Virus record (IMG/VR): IMGVR_UViG_3300020471_001410
Location: 1 to 24,325 of that record
Length of the DNA: 24,325 nucleotides
DNA from: a virus
Reading direction: 5' to 3' (one strand)
Of this stretch, positions 1 through 7,196 are shown one piece after another. Under the pieces are notes generated by a model. The model ran no database searches. It was given only the letters and a program-made list of their open reading frames with translations, and was not told where the DNA came from. Positions within the stretch are counted from its first letter, which is position 1, and each line of letters opens with the position of its first letter. The translations under genes were made by a program, and so were the position numbers.

Positions 1-1024
1 TAGCAGAAAGAGGTTGAGGTTCTACTACTTTGCCACTTAGGCCTGCTTCAAACTGTGCTTCAGCATAACGTTGGGCTGCTTCTAGTTGTTTTTTACCGTT
101 AGGAGTAGTAAAATTATTAGTACCGTCTGGATTTAATAGTATTAGATTTGGATTATTTCTGGCTTTATTTTCACTGTAAGTAAAATCATAACCACCAATA
201 TTCTCGGTTAATATACTTGAAACGTTATCTAAGTTGGCTGTAAAAGAAGAAACCATATTTCTTTTAGCTTCATCTAGTAAATTTTGTTCTCTAGAGGTTA
301 AAGTTCTGTCTTGAATAGCCATAAAAAATTGTTGCGTGGTGCGACCATTACTTTCTTGTAATATTCTTGCGCCTAAGGCTTGTACGGCAGCATTTATCGC
401 TCCAGTGAGATCGTATCTGTTATATTGGGCCGTGGCTTGTTGAACAAGTTCAGATGCATTAGCAAACTCCCCTGGATTTGTAGAGACCTGCCAGTCGCCA
501 TTTTTATCTTTGTACCTTCTTGCTACATTTACTTCTCCAGTCAAAGGATTGATGTAAGCTGCATTATCAGCAAACTTTAAATACCCCTCTGTTTGCTGCC
601 GTAACCAGTTTTCTTTGGCCTGGCTTTCTCCTGCGGCATATCGCCTCATAGATTCATCAAACCCTTCATTAAATTTTTTAGCTGCAGTAAACATTAACTG
701 AGTACCTTGTGTGGCATTTGCACGAAACTTATAAAAATCTCTCTCAGATAATTGGCCGCTTTTTAACAATCTTTCAGCATTACGCATGGCTTCTCCAGCA
801 TCTGCACTAAAATCACCAATAAAACGGTTTACCTCAGCATTAGAACCTTGAGGCTGTTCTAGTAAATCTTTATTATATTGAAATAACTGTTTATCAATAT
901 CGTCTTTTCTTTTCTGACGGTCTTGAACTTCAGTTTGAATACTTTCGGTCATTTGTTCACCGACCTCTTGCCAATTTATTTGCATTGGCTTTGCATCCCT
1001 AACGTACCCGTATCCTAGTGCCAT
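1..1024 (-). CDS. Putative internal virion (ejection/cargo) protein, C-terminus missing
   Basis: An open frame runs from an ATG at 1024 to the window edge with no stop, giving 341 residues of an unfinished protein beginning MALGYGYVRDAKPMQINWQE. After the first 15 residues it is almost all polar and helical, with many Glu, Gln, Lys, Asn and Ala residues (for example RNAERLLKSGQLSERDF and AKRNMVSSFTANLDNV). No membrane segment or catalytic motif is seen. It starts 3 nt after the T7 gp14-like gene and is the last tail-side gene in view. Large helical proteins at this position in podoviruses are packaged in the capsid and ejected with the DNA, so that role is inferred from context, not from a recognised domain. 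The rest of the gene, possibly much longer, lies outside the window. Confidence 0.7.
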   Translation of the reverse strand, partial: MALGYGYVRDAKPMQINWQEVGEQMTESIQTEVQDRQKRKDDIDKQLFQYNKDLLEQPQGSNAEVNRFIGDFSADAGEAMRNAERLLKSGQLSERDFYKFRANATQGTQLMFTAAKKFNEGFDESMRRYAAGESQAKENWLRQQTEGYLKFADNAAYINPLTGEVNVARRYKDKNGDWQVSTNPGEFANASELVQQATAQYNRYDLTGAINAAVQALGARILQESNGRTTQQFFMAIQDRTLTSREQNLLDEAKRNMVSSFTANLDNVSSILTENIGGYDFTYSENKARNNPNLILLNPDGTNNFTTPNGKKQLEAAQRYAEAQFEAGLSGKVVEPQPLSA

Positions 1025-1027
1025 TTA

Positions 1028-1801
1028 TTAAAAAATTGGTGGATTAATCATAGAAGTCAAACCTGGTATATTTAAATCATAACCGGCGGCGGGCTCGCGG
1101 ATTGTTGGAATGACTGCACCAAATCCTCTACCCAAATTACTGGGATTAAAAACCCTTTGTGTTCTATTAAATGTTTCGTTTGAAGGATCAAACGTTTCGC
1201 CTACATTAAAACCTAATAAATTTGACTGATTTGGGCTGTCTGCTCTACCATACAAAGGAGCAACTTTCATAGCTTGAGTTCCTACATTGACTAATCCCCC
1301 TACCCCTGCCATATTAGCTGCTTGCTCGGCTGCTCTTGCATCTGCTGCTATCATTTGTTGCCCACTAGCTTCTTGTAAGTTTAGATTTGCTTTTGCATCC
1401 CTTAGTCGTGCATCTTCACGTAAAGCTGCCGTTTCTAAGTTTTGTAATATTTGCGCTTGGTCTATTCTTGATTGTCTTTGAGCGGCTTCGTTCAGGACAG
1501 CCGCTCTACCGGCTGTAACTGCTGCACCTCGCTGTTCTCCCTCTTGTCCCGCCTGTACAATTTGTTGTGCAGCCGATAATCCTGCCTCTCTTTGAAGTTC
1601 AAAAGGCTCTTTCGGTATAGACCTTCCTTCAAAAAAATTAATGTCTAATGAATCACGCGCTTCGTCAAAAGCTTTTTGCGCATCCCTTTCTGCTTGCTGC
1701 TGTCTTTTACGTTGCTTGCCTGCTTGAATAAAACTAGCTCCCGAACCTAAAGCAGATATTCCCGCTGAAATACCCATTATTGCTGCTGTTTCTAATCCCA
1801 T
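1028..1801 (-). CDS. T7 gp14-like internal virion / ejection protein
   Basis: A 257-aa protein. Its N-terminus is a Gly/Ala/Ile-rich hydrophobic segment (about residues 5-27, IMGISAGISALGSGASF). A long Gln/Ala/Arg/Glu-rich helix with coiled-coil character follows (about 28-165), then a Gly-rich turn and a low-complexity C-terminus rich in Asn and Pro. A short membrane-active segment followed by Ala/Gln-rich helices is typical of the small internal ejection protein of T7-like podoviruses (gp14 type), which helps form the channel that carries DNA across the host envelope. The ATG at 1801 lies 1 nt after the GNAT stop, and the next internal protein begins 3 nt downstream, so the three are likely co-translated. 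The assignment rests on architecture and position; sequence identity to gp14 cannot be judged here. Confidence 0.6.
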   Translation of the reverse strand: MGLETAAIMGISAGISALGSGASFIQAGKQRKRQQQAERDAQKAFDEARDSLDINFFEGRSIPKEPFELQREAGLSAAQQIVQAGQEGEQRGAAVTAGRAAVLNEAAQRQSRIDQAQILQNLETAALREDARLRDAKANLNLQEASGQQMIAADARAAEQAANMAGVGGLVNVGTQAMKVAPLYGRADSPNQSNLLGFNVGETFDPSNETFNRTQRVFNPSNLGRGFGAVIPTIREPAAGYDLNIPGLTSMINPPIF

Positions 1802-1802
1802 T

Positions 1803-2216
1803 TTATTTTATTTTGTAAACTAATTCAGTTGAGTTTTCACAGCCCTTGCTAAAGCCTAATTTTAAATATCTATTTATTAAATGTAAATTATTATTATTAG
1901 CAAACACATAAGACTTACCACTGTTAGATGCTAAATTGACCAATGTGTTAATTAATAAATTCAAAGTCTGCTCTCTTTTTTTTTTATTGGTGTATTTTTT
2001 ATTTGATACTATCCAATTGACCCAAGCTACTTGTGAGTTTGTAACGTATAAAAATCCTGCACAAATAGGTATTTCTAGTTCGTATACTATAAAGCCTCCT
2101 TCACCGTTGTTTGGGAGAAAATCTTTAGCAGGTGGATCCCATCCCCAATCTTTCCACCACTCAACTAATGTTTCTTCGTAATCAGTTGAATTTAGCTTTC
2201 GTATATCAAAAACCAT
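1803..2216 (-). CDS. GNAT-family N-acetyltransferase
   Basis: A 137-aa protein starting MVFDIRKLNSTDYEETLV. It has the compact GNAT layout: N-terminal strand and helix with a Trp-rich stretch (EWWKDWGWDPP), a central strand pair (GGFIVYELEIPICAGFLYVT), the strand WVNWIVSN before the acetyl-CoA site, and a C-terminal NRYLKLGFSKG motif of the type seen at the end of GNAT folds. The R/Q-x-x-G-x-G/A phosphate-binding loop is not canonical; NKKKREQTLNLLI stands in its place. GNATs transfer an acetyl group from acetyl-CoA to amines; the substrate here is unknown. Similar small GNATs occur among structural genes of marine Bacteroidota phages, to my recollection. I chose the ATG at 2216 because a TTG six bases upstream lies next to a promoter-like box. 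Location beside glycosyltransferases hints at virion or host-surface modification. Confidence 0.75.
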   Translation of the reverse strand: MVFDIRKLNSTDYEETLVEWWKDWGWDPPAKDFLPNNGEGGFIVYELEIPICAGFLYVTNSQVAWVNWIVSNKKYTNKKKREQTLNLLINTLVNLASNSGKSYVFANNNNLHLINRYLKLGFSKGCENSTELVYKIK

Positions 2217-2223
2217 ACACAAA

Positions 2224-2231
2224 CAAAGATA
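2224..2231 (-). promoter_or_regulatory. Bacteroidota-type -7 box before the GNAT gene
   Basis: The minus strand reads TATCTTTG, a full match to the Bacteroidota -7 consensus TAnnTTTG, in the 22-nt gap between the 461-aa gene and the GNAT ATG. No TTTG -33 element is seen at the usual distance. The box ends 7 nt before the ATG, so transcripts from it would be almost leaderless. Position and match support it; function is inferred. Confidence 0.4.
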
Positions 2232-2238
2232 GTAATTT

Positions 2239-3624
2239 TTATGGATAGCTTTTCATGATCTGAGCTTGTACAGCAAATAGCTCTGTAGGCGATGGTCCTT
2301 TGTTTTCAATAATAAATCTACAAAAATGTCCAAGTAGCCCATATGATTCTGCCGTGTTATTTTTTACCCCAATTACATAAGGGTTACCAACTGTTGGATC
2401 TTGTGCGCCATTAATACTAGCGTCCACTACTATATTGTTTATATTAGAGCTTAAATTAATATTAATTTGACTCACCCTACCTGCTAGTTCGGGTGTATTG
2501 GTAAACTCATCGTTAAAATACAAGAAGTCTCCTACACTAAGAATTGAACCAATATTAATAGTTGGAGTGGATAAAAAATCAAATTGTCTTGCAGAAATTG
2601 CCCCGCTAAATCCACTGCACCTACCTATGCCATTGATAGCTCTTGACGCAAAGTTTGATATTAACGTAGGTGACTGGGTAGTATTTTTAATATCAGCGTA
2701 CCAAGAACCTTCTTTTAATTCAAACCACTCATTACTTATAAATCCACCCCCCTGTATGTCAGTGTTTAAAGTTACAGTCCAAGGCTCATCCGACTGTAAA
2801 TTTATTGTTTTGAACAGCTTAGTAACAATTGGCAACTCATTTATAACACTAGTTACCGTTGAATTGTATTGCCGACCATAAAAATTATTTCTAAGAGGGT
2901 TGGTATTATGTCTGTATAAATTGCCGCCGTTAAATGTGTAAAAGAAACTATTCATTCCAACCATATAATCTGGGTTGTAAGAGTAGAAAGATGGCCATCC
3001 TTTTGCTTGTTCACTGTAGGTCAAGGTGTATTGAGGTCCAAGAGGCACTATAGGCTCCGGTACTGGATTTGGAGGTATTGCGGTAGGTAAAGGCGTTGCA
3101 GTTGGAGGAAGTGTAGCTGTAGGCGCAGGAGTTACAGGCGTTGCAGTTGGCGGTTGGGTGGGTAAAAAAGATGGAGAAGGTGTAGGTGTTGCTGTTGTTT
3201 CTCCTTGTAAACACATTTTAGCTGTGCCCGAAACTCCAGGCCTGTCTGGCCTTATTTGAAATAGTATTAATTCATAAGCCCCTCTAGGCAGAGTGTCTCC
3301 AATTACTGGCGCCTGGAATGTTACAACATTTGCACCATATCGAGCTTCAGCTGAGAAAACTTCAGGATAAAATCTTACGACCTCTTCTCCGCTAGCGTCA
3401 ACAATAACTCCCTCGGCTCTAATAACATCAATAAAAGTATTATTTTGTGAAAATCTAAATGTTGCAGTAATACTGGGACGATTGGTTGCAGTAAACGTAA
3501 GTGGTTCTGGAACATTAACATACTGTCTTGTGCCTACTAAAAATTGTCCTGTTCCGGCTTGATAAAATGCCCCAGTATTATCATATTCATTAATTTCTCT
3601 AGTACAAACCTTATATATTGACAT
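2239..3624 (-). CDS. Tail-associated structural protein with Pro/Thr-rich stalk
   Basis: A 461-aa protein in three parts. Residues 1-140 form a beta-rich domain. Residues about 142-194 are a Pro/Thr/Ala-rich, mucin-like linker (TATPTPSPS, PTATPVTPAPTATLPP). Residues 200-461 form a beta-rich domain starting YSEQAKGWPSFYSYNPDYM and carrying FYTFNGGNLYRHN, RNNFYG and a C-terminus SYGLLGHFCRFIIEN ending MKSYP. The KGW-SF / YTF-GNLY / NNFYG pattern and the MKS-P terminus recur in structural proteins of Bacteroidota phages as I remember them. It is probably a virion tail or appendage protein with a flexible stalk between two folded domains. It follows the 767-aa glycosyltransferase by 17 nt. The linker is a plausible O-glycosylation target for the adjacent enzymes, which is inference only. 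Confidence 0.7.
   Translation of the reverse strand: MSIYKVCTREINEYDNTGAFYQAGTGQFLVGTRQYVNVPEPLTFTATNRPSITATFRFSQNNTFIDVIRAEGVIVDASGEEVVRFYPEVFSAEARYGANVVTFQAPVIGDTLPRGAYELILFQIRPDRPGVSGTAKMCLQGETTATPTPSPSFLPTQPPTATPVTPAPTATLPPTATPLPTAIPPNPVPEPIVPLGPQYTLTYSEQAKGWPSFYSYNPDYMVGMNSFFYTFNGGNLYRHNTNPLRNNFYGRQYNSTVTSVINELPIVTKLFKTINLQSDEPWTVTLNTDIQGGGFISNEWFELKEGSWYADIKNTTQSPTLISNFASRAINGIGRCSGFSGAISARQFDFLSTPTINIGSILSVGDFLYFNDEFTNTPELAGRVSQININLSSNINNIVVDASINGAQDPTVGNPYVIGVKNNTAESYGLLGHFCRFIIENKGPSPTELFAVQAQIMKSYP
3091..3150 (-). repeat. In-frame direct repeat coding Pro/Thr stalk
   Basis: A 15-base unit, aggcgttgcagttgg on the plus strand, occurs exactly at 3091-3105 and 3136-3150, a period of 45 nt or 15 codons. 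It encodes a Pro-Thr-Ala-Thr-Pro block in the linker of the 461-aa structural protein. The in-frame period suggests that stalk length can change by slippage or recombination without breaking the frame. Confidence 0.7.
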
Positions 3625-3628
3625 AAAG

Positions 3629-3644
3629 CAAAATTACAAATTTA
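3629..3644 (-). promoter_or_regulatory. Tandem -7 boxes before the 461-aa structural gene
   Basis: Two abutting minus-strand boxes fit TAnnTTTG: TAAATTTG at 3637-3644, overlapping the stop codon of the upstream glycosyltransferase, and TAATTTTG at 3629-3636, just before the ATG at 3624. The distal one would leave a leader of roughly ten bases; the proximal one would be nearly leaderless. No clear -33 TTTG is seen. In AT-rich DNA one of the two could be chance. Confidence 0.4.
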
Positions 3645-5945
3645 TTTATTAGTCTTTTTTAGGTGCGTTAAAGGTAACTCCCAAATAAAATTTTGATTAT
3701 CTTCTACACCTCCGCTAATTACTAAAGTTTCGTTAGCTTTTATCATTGTGGTTATAAACATTAAATTAAAGCCCACTTTAGAACTTACAAATGGTATAGG
3801 ATTTAAAAAATTAAATTCAAAATTTCTATTAAATCCAACAACAAAATGATTGTATTTTCTTTCAGAATATATTTTAGTATGTATTAAATAAACAAAACAA
3901 TCATACTTTTCAAAAAAAATTGGATTTGTTGAACCGCCAGTAGAAGTGTTTTGTGTAAAGTAAAGCTGATCTTTGGGTAAATCAGATGAAAAATTATTAT
4001 ATGTATTTATTATTTGCTTAAACTTTAAATTATCAAAATCAATACATTTATATATTATAAAGTTTGGAGTTGTAGAATAAACAAAATATAACTCATTTTC
4101 TTTTACAAAAAACAACCAATTTTTTTCCCACACCACTTCTTTATTTTCTACCCAAGAGATTTTATTAAGTTTATCTAAATGTATCTTTCCAAGAAAATTG
4201 TAGTCAGAATCCAGCAAACCCATGTTTGTATTAAAATTTGTGTCTAAATATGCAACACTAAAATAAAGTTTAGAATTAAAATAAAATGCTCGAAAATCTT
4301 CAAACTTATATTTGTTCTCTATATTGTTAATTTTAAATATTTTTTTATTTTTTACTTGTAAATTATAATCAAATTTATATTCAATTAATTCTGTTGAATA
4401 CCCGATTTTTTTCATAAATACTGTCCGTGAGGTATCTCTATCAAGTCTTGCGACACCTATATATCCATCACTATTTTTTTCTATGGTTAAATTATGTGAA
4501 ACAGCTGGACTAACTTCTTTTGGTAGTAAATTAATTTTTTTTCTTTTATAATTACCTCTCCAGGTCCCCGAAAACATGTGTGTTAACAGAACATCCTTTC
4601 GAGTTACTTCTAAAGGTTTATCACTTTTAAATGCATCACTGTGATTTTGATTTGATCCAAAAGCATTTATAGGCAAAAGTTCGCTGTTATTAATTTTATT
4701 GTTTATGCCAAAATATTCTATCATATGTTTAGTAAATCTACCTGGACCAGTATTATTTAAGACGCCATCCTGTGGAAAGTTTATTATGTCGTTAATTATT
4801 TTATTAATTGGCTCTTGTTTTGGAGCAGCAGCAAATGCCCAATTACAAACGCTTTTAATTCTATTGTTAATTTCTACACCTATTCCAGTAAAAAAAGTAT
4901 TACTTACAGGCAAGTCTGCTTCTAAACCAACTATTAGATTTTGATAACTAATCCAATTTCTTAAAGGTTGATTGCAATATATATCAGAGTCAACATATAC
5001 ACCGCCATTTTCCCATATATAACAGTATCTAAAAAAGTCAGACTTTTCTCCTCTTTGTTTTAATTTTTTATACGCATCATTATAAATGCTCGCAGCAAAC
5101 CAATTGTCTACCATATCTTGGTTAAAATATAATATATCATATTCAGGATTTAATTTTTCAAATGAATTAATCATGTATTCATTTATATCTAATCCGTCAA
5201 AAGTTGTAAATATTATTTGATTTGGTATTTTTTTAAAAACATTATTAGTTTGCACATAATGATAAAAAGGTTTATTATTTAATAAATCCATTTCTTTTCT
5301 GTAGTCTGCATATTCAACATGTATAACTGGCTTATCTTCAAAAGTAAACTGAGTTGTAACAAAATTATGTTGTAATATTTTTAATTGATAATTATTAATA
5401 TTAAAGCAGCCTAGTTCAAAATCTGTTTCTATATTTCTATTTAAAATAGTATTTAAGGATTTCCCGAATAAACCAGGTCCAGTGTAATCTAAATAAAATT
5501 TTTCTTTTTTATGTTGTATATTTATTACAGATTTATTAATAGCTTCCAAAAATAATTTATGTTTTGGTTTACTTGCAATAAATGCATTTGCTAACCATTT
5601 TTTTGCCATTGGATCATCCCGGACAACTACTAATTCATCAGTGTTATTAAGGTATAAATCTAAAGGTTTTAAACAAATAGTATCAACATCTGCATAAATA
5701 CCACCTTTAATATATAATACACAATATCTAAATAAATCAGCCTTGAATGCCCCTGGAATAATATTATCATAGGCTTTTAAAACATCTAAGTCAAAATATT
5801 TTTTAATAAAATCAATTCTTTCTTCAGCATTGTAAAATATGTATGAGTAACTTGGATTGTTAATTTGCCAACTTTCCCTTGCTTTTGACATTCCAGGTGG
5901 TGTAAATTCTGTTTCAAAAGTTTGGTGTATAATTTTTGGTATCAT
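3642..5945 (-). CDS. Tandem DXD glycosyltransferase fused to GH130-like beta-propeller
   Basis: A 767-aa protein with three modules. Residues 1-230 start IPKIIHQTF and carry FKADLFRYCVLYIKGGIYAD with D86-V-D88, the signature of the DXD sugar-binding glycosyltransferase family (Gly_transf_sug, PF04488, OCH1/toxin-type GT-A fold). Residues 240-470 repeat the fold: IPNQIIFTT, KSDFFRYCYIWENGGVYVDSD with D319-S-D321. Residues 481-767 are Asn/Phe/Tyr-rich and beta-like, with EDFR (549-552), EKNW (607-610), LYFVYSTTPNFII, GGSTNP (670-675) and LIHTKIYSERKYNHF. That pattern recalls the five-bladed propeller of GH130 mannoside phosphorylases, but catalysis is not assured. Both DXD motifs are intact, so two sugar transfers are possible. 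The ATG overlaps the previous glycosyltransferase stop by 4 nt (ATGA), so the enzymes are translationally coupled. GC content is visibly lower than in the head genes. Confidence 0.85.
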   Translation of the reverse strand: MIPKIIHQTFETEFTPPGMSKARESWQINNPSYSYIFYNAEERIDFIKKYFDLDVLKAYDNIIPGAFKADLFRYCVLYIKGGIYADVDTICLKPLDLYLNNTDELVVVRDDPMAKKWLANAFIASKPKHKLFLEAINKSVINIQHKKEKFYLDYTGPGLFGKSLNTILNRNIETDFELGCFNINNYQLKILQHNFVTTQFTFEDKPVIHVEYADYRKEMDLLNNKPFYHYVQTNNVFKKIPNQIIFTTFDGLDINEYMINSFEKLNPEYDILYFNQDMVDNWFAASIYNDAYKKLKQRGEKSDFFRYCYIWENGGVYVDSDIYCNQPLRNWISYQNLIVGLEADLPVSNTFFTGIGVEINNRIKSVCNWAFAAAPKQEPINKIINDIINFPQDGVLNNTGPGRFTKHMIEYFGINNKINNSELLPINAFGSNQNHSDAFKSDKPLEVTRKDVLLTHMFSGTWRGNYKRKKINLLPKEVSPAVSHNLTIEKNSDGYIGVARLDRDTSRTVFMKKIGYSTELIEYKFDYNLQVKNKKIFKINNIENKYKFEDFRAFYFNSKLYFSVAYLDTNFNTNMGLLDSDYNFLGKIHLDKLNKISWVENKEVVWEKNWLFFVKENELYFVYSTTPNFIIYKCIDFDNLKFKQIINTYNNFSSDLPKDQLYFTQNTSTGGSTNPIFFEKYDCFVYLIHTKIYSERKYNHFVVGFNRNFEFNFLNPIPFVSSKVGFNLMFITTMIKANETLVISGGVEDNQNFIWELPLTHLKKTNK

Positions 5946-7171
5946 ATTTTTACAAGAAGTTTTTCACCCCAACCATGTGCTTTGCTATAGGGCCAAAATA
6001 CCCAATGACTAGGTTTATTTCCATTGTATTCTCTTTGAATGTCAAGAGTATTTAGATTGCTGTTTAAGAAATTCGTGATTTCTTCTTGATTTATATCATG
6101 ACGATAAACTTCTTTATAATTTTCATCTTCAAATATTAAAGCTGCAAATTCATAGTCTTTATAAGGAAAATGGTTTTTGGTTAAAGTAATAATATGTTTA
6201 AATAATGGATAATATATTTCTTCTGGCCTACCAGGTGGCAACATATTTTGTCTACATGCTTGAGTAAGTGATCTATCTTTAAATCTTATACCTGAATATA
6301 TTTCGTAATCCTTAATAGTCCTTTGATTTCCTACATTAAAACCTTCAAAACTTTTTGCATTGCATGGACTGCACACTGATCCGTCTATACCTAATAAAGT
6401 ACGTGTTCTATCATGAGCACGGTTATTTTTATCAACCCATGTTTTATCATCATCCCAATGTTTTGTTCTACCGTTTCTAGTGTACTCATGCCATGCAATA
6501 ATTTTATGTGGATGAAATAAGTCATAACCATGAGTGTAAGCTCTTACTGCTAAAGTTATTTCTTCACCGTGAAAATATAACATAGGATCATGAGGAACTT
6601 CCTTGCAAAAATCGCCTAAAGTAAAAGCAAAGTGAGCAGAATAAAACCGAGCTTTTATTGGTTCAGTGTATTTTTTATCCATGTGATAAGGTAAAAAAAA
6701 CACAACACCTTCAGGGGTAAATCTATCAAAAGACATCCCCCAAGGGTCTTGTTGCCTTTCATCTGGATCATTTTCAGGGTTATAAGAGGAAATATAACTT
6801 GTAAGTAATGGCTTGTTAAAACCTTTTTTCTGTAAACTTTTGAGCATTTTTATACACTCTTTATCCCAACCCTTTATAAATCTATGGTGCGAATCTAACT
6901 GAAGAGTATATTTTTGATTGGTATAGTGTTGCTGTATTTGATTTCTTGCCCAACACGCTCCTAGTGATTGAGTGTGAGGTATGTCAATAATAATAAACCT
7001 TGCATCATTAGCATACTTTTCTAAAGTATCCCATTGATCTTTATCGCTGTGCTGATGTGCTATGCATATAGTTAATGCATCTGGATTGCTTGCGTTAACT
7101 AATAAATCATCAATTGTTGGTATTAACTCTGGGTCGCGATAACTCGCAATTTGAATAAATATGGATTCCAT
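5942..7171 (-). CDS. GlcNAc-type glycosyltransferase (PF11397-like)
   Basis: A 409-aa protein. Its N-terminus IFIQIASYRDPELIPTIDDLL is the hallmark of the Glycosyltransferase (GlcNAc) family PF11397, related to Skp1 hydroxyproline GlcNAc-transferase. The metal and nucleotide-sugar motif is LQLDSHHRF, with D93-S-H95 replacing a plain DXD. SLGACWARN (about 69-77), FHGEEITLAVRAYTHGYDLFHP and a His/Trp-rich AWHEYTRNGRTKHW follow, as in this family. No signal peptide or membrane segment is seen, so it should act in the host cytosol. Family members modify proteins or glycans; the acceptor here is not known. It lies 25 nt after the Pro/Thr-stalked fibre gene and is coupled to the 767-aa glycosyltransferase. 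A small tandem repeat (tttgattt-ca, tttgattt-aa) occupies 7171-7190 just before the start. Confidence 0.85.
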   Translation of the reverse strand: MESIFIQIASYRDPELIPTIDDLLVNASNPDALTICIAHQHSDKDQWDTLEKYANDARFIIIDIPHTQSLGACWARNQIQQHYTNQKYTLQLDSHHRFIKGWDKECIKMLKSLQKKGFNKPLLTSYISSYNPENDPDERQQDPWGMSFDRFTPEGVVFFLPYHMDKKYTEPIKARFYSAHFAFTLGDFCKEVPHDPMLYFHGEEITLAVRAYTHGYDLFHPHKIIAWHEYTRNGRTKHWDDDKTWVDKNNRAHDRTRTLLGIDGSVCSPCNAKSFEGFNVGNQRTIKDYEIYSGIRFKDRSLTQACRQNMLPPGRPEEIYYPLFKHIITLTKNHFPYKDYEFAALIFEDENYKEVYRHDINQEEITNFLNSNLNTLDIQREYNGNKPSHWVFWPYSKAHGWGEKLLVKI

Positions 7172-7196
7172 TTGATTTCATTTGATTTAATAAATT

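Noticed and set aside
2217-2222. TTG start at 2222 for the GNAT gene
   Set aside because: An ATG two codons later gives a normal GNAT N-terminus, and the TTG lies right beside a promoter-like box.
2498-2881. Plus-strand open frame of 127 codons opposite the 461-aa gene
   Set aside because: It is the antisense shadow of a well-supported structural gene; no promoter or protein signature, and all other genes are on the minus strand. The same applies to all other plus-strand frames.
3011-3214. Minus-strand alternate frame rich in Ser, Thr, Asn and Cys
   Set aside because: It is the out-of-frame reading of the Pro/Thr repeat DNA in the 461-aa gene; low-complexity repeats stay open in other frames by chance.
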